In this document: positions 21,372-29,480 of the stretch, one piece after another | Position numbering within the stretch: the first letter of the stretch is position 1 | Layout of the letters: every line of letters begins with the position of its first letter | Assembly (NCBI GenBank): GCA_002354205.1 | Contig: DELD01000070.1 | Coordinates: 462-33,843 of the forward strand | DNA: 33,382 bases | From: Micavibrio sp. UBA2705 | Lineage (GTDB): Bacteria; Pseudomonadota; Alphaproteobacteria; Micavibrionales; Micavibrionaceae | Direction of reading: 5' to 3' | Position numbers and translations under genes: made by a program | Notes under the pieces: model-generated | Database searches by the model: none | What the model was told of the DNA's origin: nothing | Seen by the model: the letters and a program-made list of their open reading frames with translations, nothing else

Positions 21372-23075
21372 TTAAAGTGGGATGGCTTGACGCAGCATGG
21401 TGAACCATAGGGGCAAGTTTTCTGCCTTGGTTACAAATTCGCAAATAAGGGCAGCACCCGCGATGTATAAAACTGGTATTAGTAAGCCTATATTCCCCAA
21501 ATTGGTTTTGATAACGCTTAAATCAGCGTCATTGAGCATGTCGCGCAGGCTGTAGCGTATTTTTATTTTTGCTAAATAAGATGTAAGCACAAAGGTAATC
21601 AGTAACGGGCTGGCTTGTAAAAGCGTGGTCATTAGGTGACCGATAAGCGGGCTGCTTTGTTTGATGTTTGCAGGTATGATGCTGTCACCATTAAAGTGCA
21701 AATAGACAAAATAGAGTGCGAGGGAGAGGGTTAACCCCGCCGCCATTGCGCCAATGCGTGGGAGCAAAGTGATGTTTTTCATTGCGCGCCGTGTTTGCTG
21801 TATCAGGCTTTTAAGCTGATTGTCGCGTATGCCAAGCGGGTAGATCTGTCTTAACTGGCGTAGCGCGTTGTTATTGGTGTTGCGTATTGTTAATGACAAA
21901 GTTTCCTTAATAATTGCAAAGTCGATGGCTTTTTTAAGGTTTTCTTTGCTGGTAGCTTTGTCTTTTGCTGCTTTTTTAAGGTTCTCGATGCCTTCTTTAG
22001 CTAAAATCTCTATGAAAGGATCAAATTCTGTGAATTTTGGTTTGAAACCCAGCATTTTACCGTCATATTCTTCACTTCCTACGCTAATTGTGATATCTGC
22101 ATATGGACAGCGGACTTCAAAGGGAATGGATATAAGGTCTCTTTGTTTTGCTTGTTTAGATGCGCCATGCTGTGTGTTCTGCGCCTGTGTTAATGATGTT
22201 TTCTGGTTTGATAAATCATCATTTTTTGTTGTTTTTGGTGTTATTTTTGCGTGTATTGCGAAATTTTTGCGTGTTTTCTCGTTTTTAAGATAATCAGTAA
22301 TCGCTTTCGGGAGTTTTGCTAAGTCATCGCATTTGAACATGCTTTGTGCTTCGGCTTCGAAGTGGTTGATGACAGAAAAAACGCCGCTGCTTGCGCATTT
22401 TGTGCAGGGGGCGTAGCCTTGCGCTTTACAGTATGTGCAGTTTATGGTGCCTTTGCCGTGGCATTTTATACAGTTTACTGTGCCCATAGCGTTGCAATGT
22501 GGGCAGTTTTGTTTGCCGTTTGCGCCATGAATGAAGCGCTGCCCGTTGCAATGATGGCACTGCATGCGGTTGTTGCCATGGCATGTGTCGCAGCTTCTTT
22601 GCCCTGTTGTGTTGCATTGCGGGCAGGGTATTTTGCCTTGTTTTTGGCAGGCGGCGCAATCTTGGTGCAATACGTAATCATGCTTTAATGTTTCAAGGGG
22701 AAGGCGCAGCGCTTTTGCCGCAAATCCATTATTGGGGTCTTTTTTTGTGTAGCTTTTGATGATGGCATCGCGTGTATCGGCGTTGCTGACTGCGTTATGT
22801 ATGCGGGTTGCGGCTTTGACGTTAATTTCAGCTTCGTGGCTGATGGGGGTGGCGGCTGTGTTACGCCCAGGTTCCGTTCTTTTTGCGAGGACAGGTTTTA
22901 GGTGTAGGAGCGTTTTTGTTGTGAAAACATGAGTCGTGCCGTCGTAAGATTTGATTTTTACATCGTCAATTTCGACGCCATTACCGTTGATCGCGCGTTT
23001 AATTTTCTTTAGCGCGGTGTCTAAAAGCTTTTGAGAGATTGGTTCATAATTCTGGCTTTGTAGTGGTTCGTCCAT
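21372..23075 (-). CDS. Membrane protein with eight DnaJ-type CxxC zinc ribbons, no J domain
   Basis: The 567-residue protein has an N-terminal domain of unknown fold (about 1-135) and a cysteine-rich block (137-231) of eight CxxC motifs. The first cysteines are at 140, 151, 162, 173, 191, 202, 213 and 224, an 11-residue period with one 18-residue step. Several read CxxCxGxG-like ('CHGKGT'), as in the DnaJ zinc centre, but there is no J domain or HPD motif. After a basic linker and a folded region (about 318-430) come three likely membrane segments (about 440-460, 476-500 and 529-548). No function is known to me; protein folding or redox work at the membrane is a guess. There is no clear ribosome binding site before the ATG. 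Confidence 0.85.
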   Translation of the reverse strand: MDEPLQSQNYEPISQKLLDTALKKIKRAINGNGVEIDDVKIKSYDGTTHVFTTKTLLHLKPVLAKRTEPGRNTAATPISHEAEINVKAATRIHNAVSNADTRDAIIKSYTKKDPNNGFAAKALRLPLETLKHDYVLHQDCAACQKQGKIPCPQCNTTGQRSCDTCHGNNRMQCHHCNGQRFIHGANGKQNCPHCNAMGTVNCIKCHGKGTINCTYCKAQGYAPCTKCASSGVFSVINHFEAEAQSMFKCDDLAKLPKAITDYLKNEKTRKNFAIHAKITPKTTKNDDLSNQKTSLTQAQNTQHGASKQAKQRDLISIPFEVRCPYADITISVGSEEYDGKMLGFKPKFTEFDPFIEILAKEGIENLKKAAKDKATSKENLKKAIDFAIIKETLSLTIRNTNNNALRQLRQIYPLGIRDNQLKSLIQQTRRAMKNITLLPRIGAMAAGLTLSLALYFVYLHFNGDSIIPANIKQSSPLIGHLMTTLLQASPLLITFVLTSYLAKIKIRYSLRDMLNDADLSVIKTNLGNIGLLIPVLYIAGAALICEFVTKAENLPLWFTMLRQAIPL

Positions 23076-23169
23076 GATCTATATGTTATTTTGTTGTGGT
23101 GAAAAAAATCAGATAACGCTGAGATGCCCTTACAACTTATGTGGGCTCAAAAGTCAGGAGTGCTTTATA

Positions 23170-23718
23170 ATGACGATAAAACAACCATGTGGATTCATTC
23201 TACCCTATAAAGGCATCGTACCCAAGATAAATGATAGCGCATTTATAGCCCCAACGGCGAGCGTAATCGGGGACGTTGAAATTGGCGCGGATAGTCAAAT
23301 TTGGTATGGCTGCACAGTGCGTGGTGATGTGAACGACATTACAATCGGCGCGCGCACGAATATTCAGGATGGCAGCGTCATTCATGTCACGCATGGCTTT
23401 TCGGGGACGCATATTGGTGACGACGTGACTGTTGGGCACAATGCAATACTTCATGCCTGTACGGTACATGATAAAGGGTTTGTCGGGATGCAGGCCTGCG
23501 TCATGGACGGCGCGGTTGTTGAAAGTTACGGCATGGTCGCGGCAGGCGCGTTAGTCCCGCCCGGTAAAGTGGTTAAATCTGGCGAGCTTTGGGTGGGGCG
23601 TCCTGCGAAGGCGGTGCGTGAACTTAGCGATGATGAGCGTAAATATATTGATTGGTCTGCGCCGCATTATGTGGTGCTTGGCGCGGAGCATAAAAAGAGC
23701 TGTTTAGCAGCTTTGTAA
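23170..23718 (+). CDS. Gamma-carbonic anhydrase-like hexapeptide-repeat protein
   Basis: From ATG 23170 (AGGAG nine bases upstream) the protein has 182 residues. It is a left-handed beta-helix of gamma-carbonic anhydrase type: 'PTASVIGDVEIGADSQIWYGCTVRGDVNDITIGARTNIQDGSVIH' shows the hexapeptide repeats. His72 or His75, His90 and His95 ('VTHG', 'VGHNAILHAC') are positioned as metal ligands. The C-terminal helix 'GRPAKAVRELSDDERKYI' is shared with YrdA/PaaY-like members. Whether it is an active anhydrase cannot be told. A longer frame from 23074 is less likely because its extra residues do not fit the family. Confidence 0.9.
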   Translation: MTIKQPCGFILPYKGIVPKINDSAFIAPTASVIGDVEIGADSQIWYGCTVRGDVNDITIGARTNIQDGSVIHVTHGFSGTHIGDDVTVGHNAILHACTVHDKGFVGMQACVMDGAVVESYGMVAAGALVPPGKVVKSGELWVGRPAKAVRELSDDERKYIDWSAPHYVVLGAEHKKSCLAAL

Positions 23719-23836
23719 ATAAATACGTGGTTTTCTTGATATAGGTGATTGCTTTTTTACCTGCATAAAGGCAAAATATAGTATGAAGTTCGAAGGGCAG
23801 GCATTCTGTTTGCACAATCATAAGGAAGATTTTTTG

Positions 23837-24505
23837 ATGTCATTTCGTTTGGGTATTTTAGCAGCGGTTACCGCTATGACAGCTATTTTAGGGGGCGTGC
23901 AATCTGCGCAGGCCAATTACTTTGTTTGGACGGACCCTGATTCTGAGCTTACACTTTCTTACCCAGATACTTGGCTGCGTATTAATAATCAAAATCCGGA
24001 TGATGTGTTTAGCGTTTCAGCACCATCAGGCGAAGACATGGCAACTTGCCGTGTCGGGGTACGTGAAGATAAGCGTTTTTTATATTACCCGCAGCGTTAC
24101 CGTGACGCCGTGCAAAAAGTGGCTTATAGCACTGATTTTTGGTCTGACGTATTCGCGGGCTATGCCAACGTAAAGGTGCATAGCTACCTTGATGGCGCAG
24201 GGCTTGGGCATGGCATAGGTAGTTACGCCTTGATTACATATGATGAATTGTTCCCAAAAGCAGATGTTAAAGGCATGGCGGGCATTATGCTTGTTTCGCT
24301 TTACCATGATGATGCTTATATCGCGTCGTGCTCATCTAAAAAATTGGCTTTTGAGCGCTGGAGAGGCTATTTTGGGTCATTCCTTGCGTCGATTGAAACA
24401 AAGAAAATTCACAATGAGCTATTTGTCGGTGAATATCGTGACTTCCTCAACGATATTAATATCATAGTTAACCGCCCCGATGGCCTGGAAACAACAAGAT
24501 ATTAG
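23837..24505 (+). CDS. Exported protein of unknown function
   Basis: From ATG 23837 (AAGGAAG eight bases upstream) the product is 222 residues. A signal peptide (about 1-26) ends 'GGVQSAQA' before 'NYFVWTD'. The mature part has 'ELTLSYPDTWLRINNQNPDDVFSVSAP' and later 'YIASCSSKKLAFERWRGYFGSFLASIE', a layout seen in small periplasmic proteins that begin with a 'YPdtW' strand, loosely like PsbP-type folds. Two cysteines (in 'MATCRVG' and 'IASCSS') could pair. I know no function. It is followed by a terminator. Confidence 0.75.
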   Translation: MSFRLGILAAVTAMTAILGGVQSAQANYFVWTDPDSELTLSYPDTWLRINNQNPDDVFSVSAPSGEDMATCRVGVREDKRFLYYPQRYRDAVQKVAYSTDFWSDVFAGYANVKVHSYLDGAGLGHGIGSYALITYDELFPKADVKGMAGIMLVSLYHDDAYIASCSSKKLAFERWRGYFGSFLASIETKKIHNELFVGEYRDFLNDINIIVNRPDGLETTRY

Positions 24506-24525
24506 TCTGTTGATTGATTAATTTG

Positions 24526-24552
24526 AAAAAGCAGCGTTAAGCTGCTTTTTTT
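24526..24552 (+). terminator. Terminator after the exported protein gene
   Basis: AAAAAGCAGC/GCTGCTTTTT ten-pair stem with a five-base loop and T-run. Confidence 0.85.
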
Positions 24553-24621
24553 GTGTAATGTTTTCATGTAAGAATATTACGGAATAAAATGTACCGCGCA
24601 TAATAGAAAAGCAATGTATTA

Positions 24622-25554
24622 ATGCATGTCTACCTGCCCATCGCCGAGATATCGATATCTGTCGAAGTAATCCTTTGCTTAGGCCTTTGTGTGGGGTTCT
24701 TATCGGGCTTTTTTGGCGTTGGGGGTGGTTTTTTAACCACGCCATTTTTGATGTTTATGGGCGTTCCGCCTGCAATTGCCGTGGGGACGCAGACCAGTCA
24801 GCTTGTTGCATCGAGTGTCACCGGTGTGCTTGGGCATTGGAAAAACAAAAACGTTGATATTAAAATTGCTGCTGTGATGCTTGCTGGCGGTTTAGTCGGC
24901 TCGGTTGTTGGTGTGTTTATCTTTAAAATATTGCAGGCTTTGGGGCAAATTGATGTCGCTATTCGTATTCTTTATGTCGTGCTGCTTGGTAGTATTGGTT
25001 CATTAATGCTTTTTGAGACCTCTATGTCACTATGGGGGCGTAAAGGCGGCGCAGGGGATGCGTCGAAGACGGATAAGGTGAGCCGCGTTGAAAAAATGCG
25101 CGCGCATATTCGTAATTGGCCTTATAAAATCCGCTTCCCTGAATCTAAATTATATATTAGTGCCTTTGTGCCGATAGGTATTGGCTTTATTGGTGGGGTT
25201 TTGGCGTCTATCCTAGGTATTGGCGGCGGTTTCTTGCTTGTGCCTGCGATGATTTATTTTATGGGGATGCCGGCAACGTTGGTTGCGGGAACGTGTCTGT
25301 TCCAAATTATCTTCACCACGGGCTTTGCATCAATTATGCATGCTGTGACCAACCAAACGGTTGATGTTGTTTTGGCAAGCTTGCTGATCCTTGGTGGCGT
25401 TGTCGGGGCGCAAATTGGCGTGCGCGCCAGCCGTAACGTAAGCGGTGTTTGGGCGCGTATTATTCTAGCGGCAATTATCTTATTGGTGAGCATCGTGCTT
25501 GCGGTGCAGCTTTTGATGCCGCCTAAAGAGTTATTCTCTGTGGAGGTGCGTTAA
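24622..25554 (+). CDS. TSUP (TauE/SafE) family permease
   Basis: TSUP proteins are inner-membrane transporters of sulfur-containing or organic anions. The 310-residue protein starts 'MHVYLPIAEISISVEVILCLG', a start I recall for the alphaproteobacterial subgroup beside TIGR02186 genes. It has two copies of the family motif, 'LSGFFGVGGGFLTTPFLM' (about 28-45) and 'LASILGIGGGFLLVPAMIYFMGMPATLVAGT', separated by a basic cytoplasmic loop ('SKTDKVSRVEKMRAH'). About eight membrane segments are visible. The substrate is unknown. Its stop overlaps the next start (TAATG). Confidence 0.92.
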   Translation: MHVYLPIAEISISVEVILCLGLCVGFLSGFFGVGGGFLTTPFLMFMGVPPAIAVGTQTSQLVASSVTGVLGHWKNKNVDIKIAAVMLAGGLVGSVVGVFIFKILQALGQIDVAIRILYVVLLGSIGSLMLFETSMSLWGRKGGAGDASKTDKVSRVEKMRAHIRNWPYKIRFPESKLYISAFVPIGIGFIGGVLASILGIGGGFLLVPAMIYFMGMPATLVAGTCLFQIIFTTGFASIMHAVTNQTVDVVLASLLILGGVVGAQIGVRASRNVSGVWARIILAAIILLVSIVLAVQLLMPPKELFSVEVR

Positions 25555-26324
25555 TGGGACAGAAGAGCGTTTATATGATGCTTGTGGTTTTGCTGTTCTG
25601 TATCGCAGCTTCTTCAGGTGCGCGCGCACAATTGGTCAGCGCGCAAGGCGAAGGTTTAACTTTAGCTTTGGCTGATAAGTATGTTGATATTAATACGAAT
25701 TTTAGCGGGCGCAATGTGGTTGTGTTCGGGGTTAATGAAACGGGCGGTTCGTTAGTGGTGACGTTAACAGGCCCCGCGGCGTACACGCTTGTACGTAAAA
25801 AAGGACAGGCGCTCGGTATTTGGGTGAACGCAAAAACGTACGGCTTTAAAGATGTGCCTTTATATTACGATTATGCCTTAAATGGAGAGGAGCGTGATTT
25901 GGGGTCTGTTGATATGCTGCGTGCTGATGGTGTGGGTGTCAACGCGATGCAATATGCGGCGCGTGCGCGCGTTCCTGTGGCGCAGTCTCGCCCTTTTCAT
26001 GAGGCGTTGATACGTCAAAAGCAGCAGGCGAAACATTATGCCTATGACGCAAAGCTTGTAGAGTTGATTGGCGGCAAGCTTTTCAAGGTTAATTTTGAAT
26101 TGCCGGCTGATGTGCCGACAGGTGAGTATGTTGTAAAAGCAATGGCTTATGAAGGTAATGTAAAGATAGCTGAGAGGCGTGAGTATTTGCAAATACGTCA
26201 AGCTGGGTTTAGTGCGCGCTTATATAGCTATGCAAATAACCACTCCTTCTTTTATGGGGTGGGGGTTGTGATTTTTGCTGTGTTTATGGGCTATGCGGCG
26301 AATGTTATTTTAGCGCGCCGTTGA
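25554..26324 (+). CDS. TIGR02186 family periplasmic/membrane-anchored protein
   Basis: This 256-residue protein has a signal peptide (about 1-25, 'GARAQ') and a C-terminal membrane segment ('FFYGVGVVIFAVFMGYAANVIL', about 228-249). The family is known as an alphaproteobacterial conserved protein of unknown function encoded beside TSUP permeases. 'NFSGRNVVVFGVNETGGSLVVTLTGPAAYTLVRKKG' and 'GLGIWVNAKTYGFKDVP'-like text match my memory of it. It is likely anchored in the inner membrane with its bulk outside and may work with the permease. The start overlaps the permease stop by one base. Confidence 0.88.
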   Translation: MGQKSVYMMLVVLLFCIAASSGARAQLVSAQGEGLTLALADKYVDINTNFSGRNVVVFGVNETGGSLVVTLTGPAAYTLVRKKGQALGIWVNAKTYGFKDVPLYYDYALNGEERDLGSVDMLRADGVGVNAMQYAARARVPVAQSRPFHEALIRQKQQAKHYAYDAKLVELIGGKLFKVNFELPADVPTGEYVVKAMAYEGNVKIAERREYLQIRQAGFSARLYSYANNHSFFYGVGVVIFAVFMGYAANVILARR

Positions 26325-26350
26325 TAAAGTGGGAAAGGGAGCCGCTTAAT

Positions 26351-26872
26351 ATGAGTGAAGAAGATGAAGAAAAAGAAAAAGGCTATTTGGGAGATGTCGA
26401 AGTGCAGCGCGCCCATAATGTTTTTTTAATTGTATCTGATAAGGTTGAAAACTGCGAAAAACTTCTATATTTCGTTATGCGCTATGCGAAGAAAATTGGC
26501 GCAGGGATTGGTATTGTCCACGTGGCGGAGCTGCCTGAATATCAGCATTGGAACAATATCGAAGAGCAAATTCGCGCCGAAATGCGTAGCGCAGCAGAGG
26601 CTGAGGTTTATGCTTTGGCTGATCGGCTTGCGGAGCATGTTGACATTAAACCTGTTTTTTACTTTAAAGAAGGTGATTTAGCGGCGGAAATTGTGAAGAC
26701 GATTAAAGAAGACGATGCGATTACAGGTCTATTTTTAAGCGGGCGCGGCGCAAGTAGCCGCCAAGAAGAAATGATAAAACATTTCGCAGGTAAGGGGATG
26801 GATCAACTGGTTGTCCCATTGACGATTATTCCTGAGCATTTAGAATTAAATGCAATTGATGAATTGTTCTGA
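26351..26872 (+). CDS. Universal stress protein-like (UspA) protein
   Basis: From ATG 26351 (AGGGAG about nine bases upstream) the protein is 173 residues; the upstream TTG 26321 overlaps the previous gene and is rejected. It has an acidic lysine-rich start and then a Usp-like fold: 'NVFLIVSDKVENCEKLLYFVMRYAKKIGAGIGIVHV', 'EVYALADRLAEH', 'KEGDLAAEIVKTIKEDDAITGLFLSGRG' and 'LVVPLTIIPE'. The classical ATP motif G-2x-G-9x-G is only partly kept, so nucleotide binding is uncertain. It is third in the TSUP-TIGR02186-Usp-Nfu cluster. Confidence 0.85.
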   Translation: MSEEDEEKEKGYLGDVEVQRAHNVFLIVSDKVENCEKLLYFVMRYAKKIGAGIGIVHVAELPEYQHWNNIEEQIRAEMRSAAEAEVYALADRLAEHVDIKPVFYFKEGDLAAEIVKTIKEDDAITGLFLSGRGASSRQEEMIKHFAGKGMDQLVVPLTIIPEHLELNAIDELF

Positions 26873-26906
26873 AAATATAGATACAAACAAAGAAGGTTAT
26901 TTAAAG

Positions 26907-27473
26907 ATGTTCATTCAAACAGAACAGACACCAAACCCAAATGCATTAAAGTTTTTACCAGGGCGTGAGGTTCTCTCAGGTGCTTCGGTTGATATTGATA
27001 GCGCTGAAAAAGCTAAGGCAATGTCACCATTTGCAGCGCGCCTTTTTGATGTTAATGGTGTTTGCGGTGTTTTCCTTGCGTCTGATTACATTTCAGTCAC
27101 GAAAGCTGATGATGTGGATTGGGTGCGGATTAAACCATTAATCCTTGCTGTTATTATGGATCATATGGGGGCAAATCTTCCTATTCTTGACGAAAGCGGC
27201 GCTTATGCCGCGTCAAATGCCGCGGATGATGTTGAGTTGGATGAAATTTCACAGCAAATTGTAGAGTTGATTGATATGCGCATCCGTCCCGCTGTGGCGC
27301 AAGATGGTGGCGATATTGAATTTTCAAAATTTGAAGACGGCATTGTCTACGTGCAAATGCGCGGTGCATGTTCGGGCTGCCCTAGTGCGACATTGACGCT
27401 GAAATCAGGCATTGAAAACATGTTGAAGCATTACGTTCCAGAAGTTATCGAGGTGCGCGAATTGCCTATGTAG
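26907..27473 (+). CDS. NifU/NFU1-type iron-sulfur scaffold
   Basis: From ATG 26907 (GAAGGT nine bases upstream) the 188 residues have an Nfu N-terminal domain 'MFIQTEQTPNPNALKFLPG' and a NifU C-terminal domain with the cluster-binding CxxC 'GACSGCPSATLTLKSGIE' (Cys155, Cys158). This is the layout of mitochondrial NFU1, which delivers 4Fe-4S clusters to lipoyl synthase and respiratory proteins. It may overlap in function with other carriers. The frame from 26850 overlaps the Usp gene and is not needed. It ends the plus-strand cluster. Confidence 0.93.
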   Translation: MFIQTEQTPNPNALKFLPGREVLSGASVDIDSAEKAKAMSPFAARLFDVNGVCGVFLASDYISVTKADDVDWVRIKPLILAVIMDHMGANLPILDESGAYAASNAADDVELDEISQQIVELIDMRIRPAVAQDGGDIEFSKFEDGIVYVQMRGACSGCPSATLTLKSGIENMLKHYVPEVIEVRELPM

Positions 27474-27506
27474 TCTTATTAGCGTCTCTTTGGCTTTGGA
27501 CGCAGC

Positions 27507-29378
27507 CTAGACATCTTCATAACGTAGTTTCACGTAGCTACCGGGGGCTTTTTCGAGCCCCTTTTTTACTTTATAAGCAGCGCGTTTTTTGCCAGCAAAT
27601 GGCGCGATCCATTCTTGCCAACGCGGCCACCATGACCCAGCATGATGTTCTGAATTTACTATCCATTCTTCGGCGCTGCTTTCTAAGTTGTCATTGCGCC
27701 AATAGCCATATTTTTTCTTATGTGGCGGGTTGATGATACCTGCAATATGCCCTGAACCTGATAGGGTGAAGGTCGCATGTTGTAATTGTTTTGCGCCGTT
27801 ATAAGTGGCAATCCATGGTGCTATATGGTCATCTTTGGCGGATATAAAATGGCAGGGCGTATCAAAGCTCGTAATGTCTATTTTTTGCCCGCCTATGGTC
27901 ATTTTATTTTTTTGGCAGAGCTGATTTTGCACATACATATGTTTTAAATACTGGCGGTGCAGGGCGGCGGGGATGTTTGTTGGGTCATCATTCCAATATA
28001 GTAGGTCAAAGGGGAAAGGTTCTTTGCCGAGCATGTAATTATTGATAACAAATGACCAAATCATGTCATTGGCGCGTAGCAGGGCGAATGTTTGGTGCAG
28101 TGCTTCTGCGCTTAAAAATCCTTGTTCATTCATTTGGTCTGTTGTGTCACCGAGCGTTTCTTCGTCAATAAAAACGTTAAGGTCGCCAGAATCTTGAAAG
28201 TTTATCAATGTCGTGAAAAAAGTGGCTGATTTAATGCGGTCCGTATTGCCGTATTTGGCTTTGAGCCATGAAAGCGTAATGGTCAGCAGCGTACCGCCAA
28301 TACAGTAACCAATAACATTTGTTTGTTTTTGCCCTGTAATCGCTTCGACTTCATCAAGCGCAGGCAGCAAACCGCGCTTCATATAATCGTCAAACTTATA
28401 TTCAGCCAATGATTTATCAGGGTTAACCCATGAAATAAGGAAGACGGCGTGACCTTGGTCTAGCGCCCATTTGACCAGTGAGTTTTCGGCTTTTAAATCG
28501 AGAATATAGAATTTATTGATAAAAGGTGGCGCGATTAAAAGCGGCGTTTCAAATTGCTGCGCTGTTGTCGGTGTGTAATGGATAAGCTCAAACAGTTCAT
28601 TTTTGAAAACAACTTGCCCTTCTGTGCTGGCTATGTCCTTACCAATTTTAAAATCATCCTCATCTGTTGTCGCAATTTTTAGGCGGCCATGGCCGCGCTT
28701 TAAGTCTTTGATGAGGTTTTTGAAGCCCTGAATTAAATTCTCGCCGCCGGTTTCTGCGGTTTTGCGAATGACTTCGGGGTTGGTCATGGGGAAGTTGTTC
28801 GGGGCAATCGCATCGGCATATTGGCGCATGTAGAACTGCAGGCGCATTTTCATTTTGTCGTCAAGCTGGTCGGCGTTGTCTGTCAAGTGTACAAGCCAGT
28901 CGGCCGTCAGGAAGTAAGATTTTTTGATAAAGTCAAAGAGTACGGATTCCTGCCATGCGGGGTCTCTAAATCGGCGGTCATCTTTGTGCTGATTGAGAAT
29001 ATCCTCATTAAATTTGCTCTGGGATGCTTTTGCTTCACCGCTGAGGTTAAAGAATTGCTGCGTGCTTTCTTGGCACAGCTTTGTCCAGTCTTGCCAATAT
29101 TGCTGCTGCATTTCGTAAAAACGCTCTGGGTCTTGCATTAGCCCGCTCCAAAAAGTGGAAAAAATAGAGCTGAAATCTTCGAGGTCTATGGCGCTGGATA
29201 GTAATTCAGGCGGCTGAAATTGCGTCATGAAATCAGAGTATAGCGGCGCGGTTTCCTGCAAAATATTTTGCCACATTGCCATGAATTTTTGTGGGTCGGT
29301 AAAGCTGTGGTCTGCGGCGCTGTCTTTGCGGCTGTCTTCGCTGCTGTCATTGCCTGATTGTTTGCTACCGTCTTGCAT
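27507..29378 (-). CDS. phaC: Class I poly(3-hydroxyalkanoate) synthase
   Basis: PhaC polymerises hydroxyacyl-CoA into storage polyester granules. The 623 residues have an N-terminal domain ('KFMAMWQNILQETAPLYSDF') and an alpha/beta hydrolase catalytic domain with 'PPFINKFYILDL', 'HAVFLISWVNPD' and the lipase-like box 'GYCIGG' with catalytic Cys359. The aspartate of 'SAKDDHIAPW' and the histidine of 'GSGHIAGIINPP' complete the triad. The N-terminal Ser/Asp-rich tail is variable in the family. GAGGGG eight bases before the ATG is the ribosome binding site, and it lies in an inverted repeat. Confidence 0.96.
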   Translation of the reverse strand: MQDGSKQSGNDSSEDSRKDSAADHSFTDPQKFMAMWQNILQETAPLYSDFMTQFQPPELLSSAIDLEDFSSIFSTFWSGLMQDPERFYEMQQQYWQDWTKLCQESTQQFFNLSGEAKASQSKFNEDILNQHKDDRRFRDPAWQESVLFDFIKKSYFLTADWLVHLTDNADQLDDKMKMRLQFYMRQYADAIAPNNFPMTNPEVIRKTAETGGENLIQGFKNLIKDLKRGHGRLKIATTDEDDFKIGKDIASTEGQVVFKNELFELIHYTPTTAQQFETPLLIAPPFINKFYILDLKAENSLVKWALDQGHAVFLISWVNPDKSLAEYKFDDYMKRGLLPALDEVEAITGQKQTNVIGYCIGGTLLTITLSWLKAKYGNTDRIKSATFFTTLINFQDSGDLNVFIDEETLGDTTDQMNEQGFLSAEALHQTFALLRANDMIWSFVINNYMLGKEPFPFDLLYWNDDPTNIPAALHRQYLKHMYVQNQLCQKNKMTIGGQKIDITSFDTPCHFISAKDDHIAPWIATYNGAKQLQHATFTLSGSGHIAGIINPPHKKKYGYWRNDNLESSAEEWIVNSEHHAGSWWPRWQEWIAPFAGKKRAAYKVKKGLEKAPGSYVKLRYEDV

Positions 29379-29383
29379 GAAAT

Positions 29384-29447
29384 AAGCCCCTCTAATTCAT
29401 TCATCTACATGATGTATGCACACCATTAAGACGTATAAGAGGGGCTT
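29384..29447. promoter_or_regulatory. Inverted repeat containing the phaC ribosome binding site
   Basis: Two perfect 10-base arms, AAGCCCCTCT (29384-29393) and AGAGGGGCTT (29438-29447), are 44 bases apart. On the minus-strand mRNA the arm at 29393-29384 holds the GAGGGG Shine-Dalgarno, so pairing would hide it. A candidate promoter (TTGCTT, 16 bases, TACAAA at 29451-29446) would start inside the far arm; an upstream start is needed for full pairing. Confidence 0.5.
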
Positions 29448-29480
29448 TGTAAATTGCTAAATGCGTGAAGCAAGTATTAC

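Noticed and set aside
22344..22688. Cysteine- and alanine-rich plus-strand ORF opposite the zinc-ribbon gene
   Set aside because: Its repetitive look is only the complement of the CxxC codons on the other strand.
29384..29447. Inverted repeat before phaC as a terminator
   Set aside because: It has a 44-base loop and no T-run, and one arm is the phaC ribosome binding site.
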